Source: Oscillospiraceae bacterium (lineage in GTDB: Bacteria > Bacillota > Clostridia > Oscillospirales > Oscillospiraceae). Taken from it: 32,507 nucleotides of DNA. Both the position numbers and the translations under genes were made by a program. This document shows, piece after piece, positions 13,583 to 23,034 of the stretch (the first letter of the stretch is position 1; each line of letters begins with the position of its first letter). Where the stretch lies: contig WQUY01000025.1 of assembly GCA_009781855.1 (NCBI GenBank), positions 1 to 32,507 on the forward strand, given 5' to 3'. The notes beneath the pieces are model-generated. The model was not told where the DNA came from and did not search any database. It saw nothing but the letters and a program-made list of their open reading frames with translations.

Positions 13583-15765
13583 CAGCGTTCTCTCCTAACC
13601 ACGTCACCCACTATTTCCAATTGCGTCCTATTTGCCCTGAGGTCACAAGTCATCGAAGATATGACTCCAACTACCGAGTTTCCTCGCGTTTCAAGTTCTG
13701 CTATATACCCAACCTCCAAGTCATCAAGAACACAGTCTCGCTCAATGTGCACTCGGCTTTGGTAATACGCCAACAGGCGCCCTGCTAGATAATCGCCTCT
13801 GTCCGGGCTTACGAGGGTATACCCCTCCACGCTTTCTGTTATGCCTACGCTTCCTGCACGTGGCGGGGCTTTGACCACATGTGTCAACAGACTGTGGTCG
13901 AATGCGCGTCCAGTTACGGTTATCTCAACAGTCTCTGATGTAACGTTTAGCACAACATAATTAACATGGCTTACTACGATTGTCGCACTGGATGAGACCG
14001 ACACAGAATGCAGCGGCTCGGTAAACCGAATTTCATTTCTGCCAAGAGGCAAAACCCCTCTAAATGCTTGAACGTCCTCGACAATAGGGCTATACCTGTG
14101 CGAAATAACCGACACTTTCGAAATGAACGGCTTTGATTTATCTATTCCGCCAGCACTATATTGCTTAACACGTGGAATAAAAAACGATTTACCATAATCT
14201 ATAAATCCGATTCTTGCAAAACGGTTTGGCACAGAGGTTTTTAGCACCTCTATTTTTATCCGCCGATAGCCTCTAACGTCCTGCACCCATCGTGCCGGGC
14301 TTTGTTCGAAAGTGTGAACCTCTTGGCTTATCTGCGCTCCGCTTTCGTCATAAAACGTTGCTCGCATTTCCTTTACATGCTCATATGCATATGGAGAAGA
14401 TACAAGCGTTGCGCCACTAAAGTTATGTGTTGTTGCAAAATTAATAGTTATTGTTGGTGGATTTGAAAACTCTCCGCTATCATCGCTCATTGATTCAGAT
14501 ATCCACCCAAGATGCCCATCTATGGTGTTTGGCAGCTCCTCCAACAGTCCATCAAGCAACGTGTAGTTTGACTCCAATGACGGAAAGAAATATGGGGATT
14601 GATGAGTTCTTAAATTGTATGCTGGAGCTATGCCCATCTCATCATTTGCTGTAGGTACACCGTCACTTTTAACATCATACTCTCGTCCATATATCCAAAC
14701 ATGGCCTATTCGCGCAGTGTCAACCGTTGCGTGGAGGGCGAAAGCTATGTGCTGCAGCGCTTCCCCGCAACTACAAATTGGCAAGTATCCCGAAATCACG
14801 CTAGCATGATATTCGGTATCAAGGACATAGTTTATAATCCCAGTCGGAAAGCATATCTCGAATATTTCGTCAAGCAGCTCAGAGACAGGCTTGTTGATGT
14901 ACATCCCGCCCATGATTTCATGTCTATCAAGTACTGATATTGCGTCTTCTGCATCAAAATCAAACACAATCCCATCTTGATATACATCATCCCAGCCTCG
15001 AAGAAAAAATGTTCCAAAATGCTGGTCATTGCGAAAGATTTTTAGCAGCTGCCCATCCATCATTGTTTCATCGAACTCCGGACTTGTGATCGGAGAGAAA
15101 ATGCTTTCCCGCGTGCGTATCCGCGCACTTAATGTGTTTATACTTATAGTCCTTGAGGTTGGGTCAATTTCTTCAAGCACTCGGCATTCGCTGACTTCGT
15201 CATCGTCCATTTCACGAACTTTACCAAACTCTATTGCCCATATCTTCGCAAATCTATACGGTAAATTTGTTCCCAAGAAATCAATTTTGACGCGCCTGTA
15301 TCCGTTAACGACCTCGCTTATCTGCGCTACAACGCCAACCAATTCATATTGACCTTGCGAAATGAGTTGAGTTCCAGCCTCATCGCTAAACCACGACACG
15401 TTGACTGTTGATATAAATTCAGGGGTATGCGGATAATTATATAACGTTATCCCAGGGGCTGCGATTGGAGCGCTAAACGCAAAACTTAATGATAATGGCT
15501 CACTAAACTCTCCTATTTCATTTGACATGATCCCGCTAAAAAAACCCCACGTGTGGACGCCTGAATCATCTGGGAATTCAGAAACGTCACCCCCAAGGAC
15601 TGTTCCGTTAGGCTCTAGTGTAGCAACATTTAGCGGTGGAGATATGTTATCTTGACCTAAGTCTGGCAAATGCGCCCATGACGCAACGCTTGATGCTGCT
15701 GTTTCAGATATATTTGGTTTTGCATTTGGGTCTATTTGCGCAAACTGCACTCTTAGCCGTGTCAT
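13582..15765 (-). CDS. Large tail-tip protein with an internal duplicated domain
   Basis: The 727-aa protein follows the distal tail gene through an ATGA overlap. It contains two related beta-type domains: residues about 51-182 (ends GYRRVKID..NLPYRFAKIWAIEFGK) and about 401-526 (ends GYRRIKIE..VPNRFARIGFIDYGK), each also sharing a GEFS(E/N)P block. Between them is a different region with ISINTLSARIRTRES and FRNDQHFGTFFLRGWDDV that resembles tail-hub proteins. The C-terminus (SVGITESVEGYTLVSPDRGD, then AGRLLAYYQSR) looks like the hub/tail-spike stems of related phages. It is probably the tail hub with added carbohydrate- or host-binding modules. Confidence 0.75.
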   Translation of the reverse strand: MTRLRVQFAQIDPNAKPNISETAASSVASWAHLPDLGQDNISPPLNVATLEPNGTVLGGDVSEFPDDSGVHTWGFFSGIMSNEIGEFSEPLSLSFAFSAPIAAPGITLYNYPHTPEFISTVNVSWFSDEAGTQLISQGQYELVGVVAQISEVVNGYRRVKIDFLGTNLPYRFAKIWAIEFGKVREMDDDEVSECRVLEEIDPTSRTISINTLSARIRTRESIFSPITSPEFDETMMDGQLLKIFRNDQHFGTFFLRGWDDVYQDGIVFDFDAEDAISVLDRHEIMGGMYINKPVSELLDEIFEICFPTGIINYVLDTEYHASVISGYLPICSCGEALQHIAFALHATVDTARIGHVWIYGREYDVKSDGVPTANDEMGIAPAYNLRTHQSPYFFPSLESNYTLLDGLLEELPNTIDGHLGWISESMSDDSGEFSNPPTITINFATTHNFSGATLVSSPYAYEHVKEMRATFYDESGAQISQEVHTFEQSPARWVQDVRGYRRIKIEVLKTSVPNRFARIGFIDYGKSFFIPRVKQYSAGGIDKSKPFISKVSVISHRYSPIVEDVQAFRGVLPLGRNEIRFTEPLHSVSVSSSATIVVSHVNYVVLNVTSETVEITVTGRAFDHSLLTHVVKAPPRAGSVGITESVEGYTLVSPDRGDYLAGRLLAYYQSRVHIERDCVLDDLEVGYIAELETRGNSVVGVISSMTCDLRANRTQLEIVGDVVRRER

Positions 15766-16169
15766 CCAACGTGCCCCTTTTTAGCTATAAATCTAGCAAC
15801 AACGTTACTGTTGTGGACTTTTTCGCCCTCAAACAATAAACAGTCAACGCCATCAACAACATAGTACATTTCTTGATTCCACTCGCGCCCGACCATATCC
15901 GTATGCCCAACTCTGACAAACTCACGGCGTCCAAAGCTGAAAAATGTATCCATAAAAAACTGAAAATCAGCATTGTCCGAAACCGGATGGAATAGCTCTA
16001 TTGCAAAATTGCATATAACCCCATGTGGATCGCGTATCATATCCCAGCCTGGTGCTCGCGTTCTCCCTGTGCCAGAACCATCCAGAATCTCATATCGAGG
16101 CGTATATCTAACTATGTCTAGGCCGGGCAGCTCCCGGCCATCTATCGTCAAGAGGGTTAATGATGTCAT
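15762..16169 (-). CDS. Distal-tail-like protein
   Basis: The 135-aa protein, MTSLTLLTIDGRELPGLD..., is beta-rich and contains the phrase FMDTFFSFGRREFVRVGHTD. It follows the tape measure gene via an ATGA overlap and precedes the large tail-tip gene with another ATGA overlap. A small protein in this place is usually the distal tail (Dit-like) or tail-completion protein linking tube and tip. Sequence similarity is not strong enough to name the family. Confidence 0.65.
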   Translation of the reverse strand: MTSLTLLTIDGRELPGLDIVRYTPRYEILDGSGTGRTRAPGWDMIRDPHGVICNFAIELFHPVSDNADFQFFMDTFFSFGRREFVRVGHTDMVGREWNQEMYYVVDGVDCLLFEGEKVHNSNVVARFIAKKGHVG

Positions 16170-19100
16170 GTAAGCACCGCCCTAGGTTGGATTCGCGCCC
16201 CTCGGCGCTGCCGCTCCTCATCGCCAAGCTCAACAACCGCCTTGGCAAACGCGCGTTTGTCAAGCTCCAATGTGATTTCAACGTTTCCGCCGCCAATACT
16301 CCCCACTGCGAGCGCAATACCATCAACAATTTTATCAACAAGGGTATCCATCCACGCGGTGTTGTTTTCAAGAGGCAGCACAGCCTCTTTGCCGCGCTCC
16401 CCAATCATCGCTATAGTTGCACTGTCCACAATCCCGCCTTTAGCAAGCTGGGGAACGCTTATCGGCGCGGGCCTTGTCGGTAAAGGCCATGCTGGCTCTC
16501 CTAACACCTGCAGCATGTGGTTAATCATCCGGGCTATACGTGTAACCATATCAAAAATCGCATTTTTTGCAGCATTTGTTACGCCCGTTATCAGGCTCAG
16601 TACGCTGTTAAACATTTGTCTAAAAGCACTAACAAAGCCTCCATATGCAGACTCCGGCGCAGCGACGACTGCGGTCATTAGCGAAGATATTGAATCCCTT
16701 GTCGCTTGCGTAAAGCGACTCGTCCTGTCGGTGGCCGCCGAGAACATGCTCCCCCATCTGCTTATAAACGCCTCAGATGTTGCGCTTACGACAGCAAGCT
16801 TCTCATCTTTTAATGCTATTAATGCTTCTAAAATAAGCGGGAAAGTGCCCTGCAAGCCCTCTTTTAAGCTCATCCCTAACAGTTCCCCAAGCATATGAAA
16901 CGGCTCAATGTATGATTCGCCAACCGTCATCGCCGTGGACATGACTGAGTTGAGTGCACTTGAGGCCTCTGTTCCCGCTCGCGTAATCCCCACACCAATA
17001 CCGTTAACAAGCTCCATGCCGACTTCATCGCGCATGACTGTCGATGGAGAATTGATGCCGAACAAGCTTCTAATGCCGCCAAGTATGTCTCTGCCTACGC
17101 CCTGAACCGCGTCAACAGCTCGTCGGGCCTGCCCTTGTACGCCAGCGATTATGCCATCAATAAATGCTCTACCAATTGCCGGGAACTCTGAGACCGCGCC
17201 CATAAACGTGCGGATCATGGTCATGTAAAGATCTCGAACCGCCGCAATGATTTGAATCATTATTAGTGGCATGTTCTCGATTAGTGCTATAAACAAGTCA
17301 AACCCTGCCGAAATCAATGCGGGGATATTGTTTACCAAAGCGTCTAGTATCCCCACAACAATTGGCCCAATCGCACTCGCCACAGATGTTATTATTTGAG
17401 GAAGTGCGCCAACTAACGCTGTGAGCAAATCGATTCCAGCGTTTATTATCAGCGGGATTGACCCAATAACCGCCGCCAATACGTCATTGATTATTTTGGG
17501 GATTACCTCAACGATTGCATCAATGATTTCGGGCAGGTTCTCGACCAGTGAAGTCAAGAGCGCTACGCCAACCTCTATGATCTGAGGTATTGCACTCACG
17601 ATAAACTCTATCAGTGCAACAATTAAGTCGGGTAAGATCAAGAGTATGTAGGGGATTGCCTGTAAAACTGAGTCTACAAGCGATGTTAGCAGGTTAACCC
17701 CAGCATCGAGAATAGCCGGGATTGATTCTGTTAAAAAGCTTGTTATTGCAGATATAATTTGCGGAAGCTCCGCGACAATAATCGGGATAGCCACTATTAA
17801 GGCTTCTGCCAATCCGTTTATTATTAACAGTGCCGCGTCGGACAGTTTGCCTAGGTTTTCCGTGATTATTCTGGGGATTGCCAAGAACAACTCGGCAATA
17901 AATTCGCCAAGCATTGCCCAATCGAATTCGCTCAAAAGCCCTATTAGCAAATCGAGCGCACCACTAAGGGCAGCGCTTATAACCTTGACAACGTCGGTCA
18001 TTATCCCGACCCAATCAATTTCAGAAATCCACCGGCCGAGTTCTTCCCCGACTTCAAGCCAATTTGTTTCCGTTAATGCCGTGAGCAATCCATATAAAAG
18101 CCCACGCGCCCAAGCATTTTTAGCCTGAGCGAACGCAATAAAATCAAACGTTTGAAAAAACTCGACTATAGCTGATGCGATAGCCGTGCCAAATTCCGCA
18201 AAATCAAAATCACGAGCTATTGCCGCCAAGGTCTCTATTATTGCATTAAATGCTGTTGCTATAGCCCGAGCAGCGCGTGTAAATATCGCACGCCACTCAA
18301 TGCTATTAAGCGCCTCTGCAATTTTTCTGCCTAAATTGCCCCAATCAACGACTTCAAGAACTTCATCAACCAGATCAAGTAGTCCGAAAGCCCAAGCGTT
18401 AATTGTTCTTGAAAATAAATTCCAATCGAAGTTATCAACAAGCGTATTTATTCCGTTGCCTATGGCTGCACCAACATCCCGCCATGGGAATGTCGTAGCG
18501 AATGCATATAAAAAATCAAGGGCCGTGTTAAGCCCTTGTGCGACAGTGTTTCCAATGGCGTCCCACATGTCTTTATTTGAGAGTATCCCCCCGAGAAGCG
18601 CACCCAGGTTTGACCCTAGGGTTCTTGCGCCCTCACGAACAGTGCCCCAAGGGATTCTGTTTAGCTGGGCTGCAATCGTATCCCCGATTCGTTGCCCTAG
18701 TCCGCTCCAATACTCAAGATCAACCTCTGCAAATATGTTTCGGAGTCGCTCTGCGAATTCATCAATCCACGACACGTCAGAGACCTCAATGTCAAAATCG
18801 AGTCCACCGCCACCACCGCCGCCACCGCCTCCGCCACCCTCCGCAGCGGCTTGGTTTATTTCATCAAATGACGCGAGATGCCTGCTTGCTCTCTGGGCTG
18901 CCGCCCCTGCAGCATCCGTTGCACTGGCTTGATCGTATAACGCCCTTGCCGTTTCTCTAGCCTGCTGTCCAGTCCGACCAAAAAGCGTAGCCATAAACTG
19001 CGCAAGCATGGCCGTGACTCTTGCAAGCAATTGCATAAACGATATTAACGCGGGCTTTATCACTTCCCAGAGCGGCGCGAATGCTGTGAGCAAATTGACG

Positions 19101-19942
19101 CGTATGTCATTCCACGCTGACGCAAAGGCTTGATTCGCCATCAAAACATTTCCCATGCCCTGAACCAGCGAATTTATGCCATGCCTAAGCAGCATGAACA
19201 CTGCACCCATTAAGACAAGCCTATTTAATCTCCGCCCAAAATCGCTAACATTTCGCCCAGCTGTGCGGCTACCACGACTTATAGTTAAAAGGTTTCTACC
19301 CATGCGGAAAAGTCCAATAGCAGCGCTGCCAGCGGCGGCGGCAATTGTGCCGAGAACCGCCCCAGTTCTGCGCATCGACCTTGCGGCAACGCCTCCGGCG
19401 CTCTGCGCTGCCTTGCCTATGCCGGCAAAACTCTGCTTGACCCTATCTGCGCCAGTCATCTTAGACAATTCTGCTTGAAGCCCGGCGATTTCAGCCCTTA
19501 TCTTCTGCGCATCCTCGCTGGTTGATGGGTCTAATTTAATCCGCTCCATCTCCTGCCGGACGTTGTCGGCGCTATCTCTTAATCGCTGCAGCGTGTCATC
19601 AACTGGATGCAACTTCTCTGCCAACTTGTCTACCGCTTCAATTTGTCCACTGAGCGCCTCATCATCTAGCCCAATATCTCGAAGCGCCTCAAGCTCGCTT
19701 ACGGCTTTTTCAAAGCTTTGTACAAGCCCCTTGCTTGCGGATTCAACATCTTTTATTTCATCCTCAATACCTGCAAGGGTTGCCTTCATTGCTTTAAGTG
19801 CTTTCGGAGCTTTTTCTCCGGCTTCAAGGGCATTCAGCTGCTTTTGAAGCTGAGCAATTTTAGATTCGGTCTCTTTGATCCCTTTTTTGAGCTCAGCGTT
19901 ATCCAATTTTGTGCTGATTCGGACTTCGCCTGAACTTGCCAT
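16166..19942 (-). CDS. Tape measure protein
   Basis: The 1258-aa protein sets tail length and passes into the host membrane on DNA entry. Residues about 1-170 are coiled coil (KLDNAELKKGIKETESKIAQLQKQLNAL). A hydrophobic segment lies near 240-320. A run of 12-13 glycines is at about 368-380 (18802-18841), then many helical repeats of the form W..(I/L)G..I, and an array of hydrophobic repeats (IPLIINAGIDLLTALV and similar, about 700-920). The C-terminus carries tape-measure signatures LFGINSPSTVMRDEVG and GGIVDSATIAMIGERGKEAVLPLEN. Size, low-complexity repeats and position between chaperones and distal tail gene are decisive. It overlaps the next gene as ATGA. Confidence 0.95.
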   Translation of the reverse strand: MASSGEVRISTKLDNAELKKGIKETESKIAQLQKQLNALEAGEKAPKALKAMKATLAGIEDEIKDVESASKGLVQSFEKAVSELEALRDIGLDDEALSGQIEAVDKLAEKLHPVDDTLQRLRDSADNVRQEMERIKLDPSTSEDAQKIRAEIAGLQAELSKMTGADRVKQSFAGIGKAAQSAGGVAARSMRRTGAVLGTIAAAAGSAAIGLFRMGRNLLTISRGSRTAGRNVSDFGRRLNRLVLMGAVFMLLRHGINSLVQGMGNVLMANQAFASAWNDIRVNLLTAFAPLWEVIKPALISFMQLLARVTAMLAQFMATLFGRTGQQARETARALYDQASATDAAGAAAQRASRHLASFDEINQAAAEGGGGGGGGGGGGLDFDIEVSDVSWIDEFAERLRNIFAEVDLEYWSGLGQRIGDTIAAQLNRIPWGTVREGARTLGSNLGALLGGILSNKDMWDAIGNTVAQGLNTALDFLYAFATTFPWRDVGAAIGNGINTLVDNFDWNLFSRTINAWAFGLLDLVDEVLEVVDWGNLGRKIAEALNSIEWRAIFTRAARAIATAFNAIIETLAAIARDFDFAEFGTAIASAIVEFFQTFDFIAFAQAKNAWARGLLYGLLTALTETNWLEVGEELGRWISEIDWVGIMTDVVKVISAALSGALDLLIGLLSEFDWAMLGEFIAELFLAIPRIITENLGKLSDAALLIINGLAEALIVAIPIIVAELPQIISAITSFLTESIPAILDAGVNLLTSLVDSVLQAIPYILLILPDLIVALIEFIVSAIPQIIEVGVALLTSLVENLPEIIDAIVEVIPKIINDVLAAVIGSIPLIINAGIDLLTALVGALPQIITSVASAIGPIVVGILDALVNNIPALISAGFDLFIALIENMPLIMIQIIAAVRDLYMTMIRTFMGAVSEFPAIGRAFIDGIIAGVQGQARRAVDAVQGVGRDILGGIRSLFGINSPSTVMRDEVGMELVNGIGVGITRAGTEASSALNSVMSTAMTVGESYIEPFHMLGELLGMSLKEGLQGTFPLILEALIALKDEKLAVVSATSEAFISRWGSMFSAATDRTSRFTQATRDSISSLMTAVVAAPESAYGGFVSAFRQMFNSVLSLITGVTNAAKNAIFDMVTRIARMINHMLQVLGEPAWPLPTRPAPISVPQLAKGGIVDSATIAMIGERGKEAVLPLENNTAWMDTLVDKIVDGIALAVGSIGGGNVEITLELDKRAFAKAVVELGDEERQRRGARIQPRAVLT

Positions 19943-19944
19943 AT

Positions 19945-20556
19945 TTAGCCTCTTTCTGCTAGCATTTTTTCCCTTAACGCTTTAAAGTACTCAGCATTAT
20001 CTGCCTCGCGCTGCATAACGCGAGCATCACGGACAAGTATCCGCTTTTTGCCAATCCGCTTAATCGCCTCATGGTCTGCTTTGGTCATTTTTGCTCGATT
20101 ATCGTACCACATTGCACGCAACCGCATGATGTTTGCATATTCGCACCCCTCTGGAAGATCACGCAAGTGTGCAAGAAATTCGTCGAATGTCACATCATCA
20201 CGCTTAACATTAACGCCCTTGGTTAGCAACGCGCTAAATATCATGTCTGAATCCTGCTCTATCGCAATATACCCATACGGCGGCATGTTTGATTTTCGCC
20301 TGTCATCCTTGTCTCCAAAGGAATTAAGATAATCGGACGCAAGCTGCACAGCCTCAGCACACCAAATTGACGGCACCGGGTCAAGAAACATATTCTCAAC
20401 AAGTGCCGTCACATAGGTTATGCTGTCGATCTTCCCCACCTCAAAGGCTTCATACGCTTTCCACGCCCATAGAGCTTTTGAGTAATGCTCATTAATGACA
20501 TATTCGACGCCATCAACTTTGCATTTTGTTTTAGGCGACTCTAAAAGCCTGTTCAT
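19945..20556 (-). CDS. Gp15-family tail assembly protein
   Basis: The 203-aa protein has Gp15-like features: an N-terminal LLESPKTKCKVDGVEYVINEHYSKALWAWKAYE and the conserved PPYGYIAIEQDSDMIFSALLTKGV...MTFDEFLAHLRDLPEGCEYANIMRLRAM-type core. Gp15 proteins sit immediately before the tape measure gene and act as tail assembly chaperone-like proteins. It begins in TAATG with the preceding gene and ends 2 bases before the tape measure ATG. Confidence 0.85.
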   Translation of the reverse strand: MNRLLESPKTKCKVDGVEYVINEHYSKALWAWKAYEAFEVGKIDSITYVTALVENMFLDPVPSIWCAEAVQLASDYLNSFGDKDDRRKSNMPPYGYIAIEQDSDMIFSALLTKGVNVKRDDVTFDEFLAHLRDLPEGCEYANIMRLRAMWYDNRAKMTKADHEAIKRIGKKRILVRDARVMQREADNAEYFKALREKMLAERG

Positions 20557-20987
20557 TATTTTGGCGCTATATATGCTGCTGCATTTCTCTTTGCGTCAAT
20601 CGCCGCTTTTGTTTTTGAGGCCTTTTCAGCAGCTTCCGCTTTCCCTTTATAGTCCTCTATCCCTTTGCGCACCTCCTGAAGTGCGCCATACATTATCGCT
20701 CTATCTGGACTATCGTACTTGAAAACGAGCTTTGCTGATCCCTCTCCGAAAATCGCGTCAAAATTATCTTCAAGCGCTTTTACGAAGTCCATCATTGCAT
20801 CAGCGTCAGCCCCCGGCGTGTCCAAATTTTGGATATTACTTGCGTATTCTGCCAGAAACGGATCTCCGGGATTAAACTTTAAAGTAAATTTTGGAACGGT
20901 ATCGCCATCAAGAAAAATATTTATAGGATATCTGCTATCCTGCGCCTTTACGGCAAGACTTACGCCTCTGGGTGCTTGTTTGCCCAT
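20556..20987 (-). CDS. Tail assembly chaperone-like protein
   Basis: The 143-aa protein (MGKQAPRGVSLAVKAQ...) has a beta-rich N-terminal half with FLDGDTVPKFTLKFNPGDP. A helical middle (MMDFVKALEDNFDAIFGEGSAKLVF) and an Ala/Lys-rich C-terminal helix follow. It overlaps the Lys-rich peptide gene by 28 bases, and its stop overlaps the next start as TAATG. Place and composition match the first of two tail assembly chaperones before the tape measure. No programmed frameshift site was found at the junction. Confidence 0.75.
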   Translation of the reverse strand: MGKQAPRGVSLAVKAQDSRYPINIFLDGDTVPKFTLKFNPGDPFLAEYASNIQNLDTPGADADAMMDFVKALEDNFDAIFGEGSAKLVFKYDSPDRAIMYGALQEVRKGIEDYKGKAEAAEKASKTKAAIDAKRNAAAYIAPK

Positions 20988-21091
20988 TGGTCAACATCTC
21001 CCTTTTCTTTCTTTTCTGTGCTCTTTTTTTCTTGTTGCGATTTTTCTTGCTGAGCCTTTTTTTGCTCAATATATTTTTTTACGGTTGCCAT
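20960..21091 (-). CDS. Lys/Gln/Glu-rich peptide between tail genes
   Basis: The 43-aa ORF starts at ATG 21091 behind GGAGGCAG and ends with a stop at 20960. The sequence MATVKKYIEQKKAQQEKSQQ is followed by further Lys/Glu repeats and DQWANKHPEA. It overlaps the following chaperone gene in another frame. It is too short for family recognition, but the strong ribosome site and codon pattern support it. It may be a short coiled-coil accessory to tail assembly. Confidence 0.65.
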   Translation of the reverse strand: MATVKKYIEQKKAQQEKSQQEKKSTEKKEKGDVDQWANKHPEA

Positions 21092-21100
21092 AACTGCCTC

Positions 21101-21613
21101 CTATACATCCGAAAATGTTTGTGTTGCAAAATCGAAATCTTGCTCTACCCTTGCGCCGGAAAGCGCAATATCAAACGGAATGTTGTCCGCATCCGCGGCA
21201 GCTCCCCCCGCACTTTGAACCATAAGGTCAGCAATTTGCTTAAACGCATAAATTGTTACACCATCATTGTCAACCTTTGCTTCATAAAAATCTCTCTTGA
21301 TTGCGTCAAGCTCCGCTTTCGTTTCGTCAAGATGCTGCAAAAGCAACCCCAGCGGGTCGTCTTGCCGCGCATAAAACGGATCTGTTGATACACCCTCATC
21401 AGATCGGGTGCTTGACGAAACCCTACGCCCAAGAACATTCCTTGTCGTTTCATTGTTCCACGAGATATCACGAGATAAATCATCGTTGTCCTCGCCGATT
21501 AGGTATAATTCAGGAGCACCAACAGCAGGGTCAATTCTTGTATCAACAAAAAATTGCCGTTGGAATCTATCCTGCTTTGCACTTGGATTTGTAGCTACAG
21601 GGCTTACAGACAT
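21101..21613 (-). CDS. Putative major tail (tube) protein
   Basis: The 170-aa protein lies directly between the head-completion genes and tail chaperones, the usual slot of the tail tube protein. It contains VDTRIDPAVGAPELYLIGEDNDDLSRDISWNNETT, a tail-tube-like theme (binding mark followed by a beta hairpin), and DPFYARQDDPLGLLLQHLDE. It ends ARVEQDFDFATQTFSDV. Similarity is not strong enough to name a family; the location is the main evidence. The start ATG at 21613 has GAAAGGA about 12 bases upstream. Confidence 0.7.
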   Translation of the reverse strand: MSVSPVATNPSAKQDRFQRQFFVDTRIDPAVGAPELYLIGEDNDDLSRDISWNNETTRNVLGRRVSSSTRSDEGVSTDPFYARQDDPLGLLLQHLDETKAELDAIKRDFYEAKVDNDGVTIYAFKQIADLMVQSAGGAAADADNIPFDIALSGARVEQDFDFATQTFSDV

Positions 21614-21650
21614 AAGTAAATATTTCCTTTCAGTAAAATGCCGTTAGCGG

Positions 21651-22133
21651 CTAATGTGTCAATTGATATTCTGCCACAATTTGAACTTGGTACTCATTTC
21701 GTCCATCTGGCAGAATTGCTGTTTGCGCCCCTCCAGACGCAGAGATAACTTCGTGATTCGTCATGCTAAATCGCGGCAGCATCGGGTTTCGGTCAACAGT
21801 ACCCCTCAACGCGTTTTGATCATTAACCCAGTTAATTAACCGGGTCAAGGAATTGACGGTATCCCTACCGAACACGTCGTCATTCGCTAGGCGGTATAAG
21901 ACTAGCGCAAAGCTTGCGGTTTTTGTGTTCACGTGCTGCCCCAGCACATTTTTTCGACGCAACACAATGCGGTCTCCAGCAAACCTCAATGCAGCCCCCG
22001 CTCCGTCCTTATCGCTGTTTTGATGTTCCGTCAACTGCTCATAGTCTGCAATCAGACCCTTATAGGGCAAGGCGTATGGGTATGACTCCAGAAAGGACTT
22101 TACTGCGCTAATGTACTCAAATTCGGTTATCAT
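21651..22133 (-). CDS. Minor capsid protein (third head-completion gene)
   Basis: The 160-aa protein matches the Minor_capsid_3-type pattern: MITEFEYISAVKSFLESYP with helical N-terminus, FALVLYRLANDDVFGRDTVNSLTRLINWVNDQ and the C-terminal LPDGRNEYQVQIVAEYQLTH. It begins in an ATGA overlap with the preceding gene. This family joins head and tail at the neck, probably as tail terminator. Confidence 0.8.
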   Translation of the reverse strand: MITEFEYISAVKSFLESYPYALPYKGLIADYEQLTEHQNSDKDGAGAALRFAGDRIVLRRKNVLGQHVNTKTASFALVLYRLANDDVFGRDTVNSLTRLINWVNDQNALRGTVDRNPMLPRFSMTNHEVISASGGAQTAILPDGRNEYQVQIVAEYQLTH

Positions 22134-22570
22134 ACAATCCCGCTCTCAATCATTCGTTGGAACTCAGATTCCCACGTTTTCCGCAAATCATTGGCGGCTC
22201 TTTCTGTCCACCTTGCCCCAGCCTGAGGGTTCGCTTCTTGGTTAAATGTCAACGTCTCTCCGGTTGGAATTTTCGTTCCGCCCCGTTGCGCCCATGCGCT
22301 GCCAGTTTCGGGATCAACCATAAGGATTCCCTCCCACAAAAATCGACCCATTGGCCCAGGATAAGCAAGCTCGCCTTGGTCAAAAACTGGTTCTGAGTGG
22401 ATGTAAGACAAGTTCTCAAAAGTGCCCATAACCTTTGGCATATAAGCCCTACTTCCGTCAAAAACAATTCTGCTCCACTCTTTTTGCGCTGCAGACCCCT
22501 CACCAAACCGCTTGCCCAGATAGCGCTCAACCCCCGCCAAATCAAGCTGCACTTTAGATTTGACTTTCAT
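22130..22570 (-). CDS. Minor capsid protein (second head-completion gene)
   Basis: The 146-aa protein shows the Minor_capsid_2 theme: MKVKSKVQLDLAGVERYLG..., then AYMPKVMGTFENLSYIHSEPVFDQGELAYPGPMGRFLWEG and C-terminal WTERAANDLRKTWESEFQRM. The ATG at 22570 is favoured over the in-frame GTG at 22579 because GGGGGTGA lies 5 bases upstream. It overlaps the third minor capsid gene by 4 bases. Role: head-tail joining. Confidence 0.8.
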   Translation of the reverse strand: MKVKSKVQLDLAGVERYLGKRFGEGSAAQKEWSRIVFDGSRAYMPKVMGTFENLSYIHSEPVFDQGELAYPGPMGRFLWEGILMVDPETGSAWAQRGGTKIPTGETLTFNQEANPQAGARWTERAANDLRKTWESEFQRMIESGIV

Positions 22571-22575
22571 CCCAA

Positions 22576-23034
22576 TCACCCCCGAAGTAAAATATGATGT
22601 GTTCTTAAGGTCAACCCGCGCCTGTTGTCCTCGGGGAGGCTGACAATTCTTTTTGCGCCCGGAACGTCCCTCAGAAAGGACTCTTCCGCAAGCGTTATTT
22701 CTGCAGAACTACCCCAGTCGGCAATAAGCGCAGGCGCGTCATGCCCTACAATGATTGTCGACTGTCTCGGATTTGAAAAATCTGCAGTCCACTTGCCGTC
22801 AAGCTCAAGCTCAGGAAATGCCGCCCAGTCGTGCGCAGGCACATATTCCATGCTGGGCTCTAAAAAGCACTGCAAAAATGCACTTTCGCTTAACAGCACC
22901 CCAGTATTTCTGGCAATAGAATTGCCATCTTCCCGCCAAACCGCATTGTGCAGGACTCTACGCATAGACTTTATCTTTCCATCTGGACGAGTCCACCGGC
23001 AGAAAATCGTTACGGTTTGCGCATTTGTAACCAC
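22576..23034 (-). CDS. Minor capsid protein (first head-completion gene)
   Basis: The 152-aa protein fits the Minor_capsid_1 pattern: TVTIFCRWTRPDGKIKSMRRVLHNAVWRED, SAFLQCFLEPSMEYVPAHDWAAFPE and the C-terminal ISLP-like PEDNRRGLTLRTHHILLRG. It most likely starts at GTG 23034, which overlaps the upstream stop by one base (TAGTG) behind GGTGA; the ATG at 23067 would overlap more and lacks a ribosome site. Head-tail joining by family and position. Confidence 0.78.
   Translation of the reverse strand: MVTNAQTVTIFCRWTRPDGKIKSMRRVLHNAVWREDGNSIARNTGVLLSESAFLQCFLEPSMEYVPAHDWAAFPELELDGKWTADFSNPRQSTIIVGHDAPALIADWGSSAEITLAEESFLRDVPGAKRIVSLPEDNRRGLTLRTHHILLRG

Noticed and set aside
16242..16898. Long plus-strand ORFs opposite the tape measure gene (also 18186-18932)
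   Set aside because: They are low-complexity Ser/Pro/Ala-rich shadows of the minus-strand coding frame, with no ribosome site and no recognisable domain.
20540..20570. Programmed frameshift joining the two tail assembly genes
   Set aside because: The junction is a TAATG stop/start overlap with a proper second ATG and no in-phase X-XXY-YYZ slippery heptamer; separate translation explains it.
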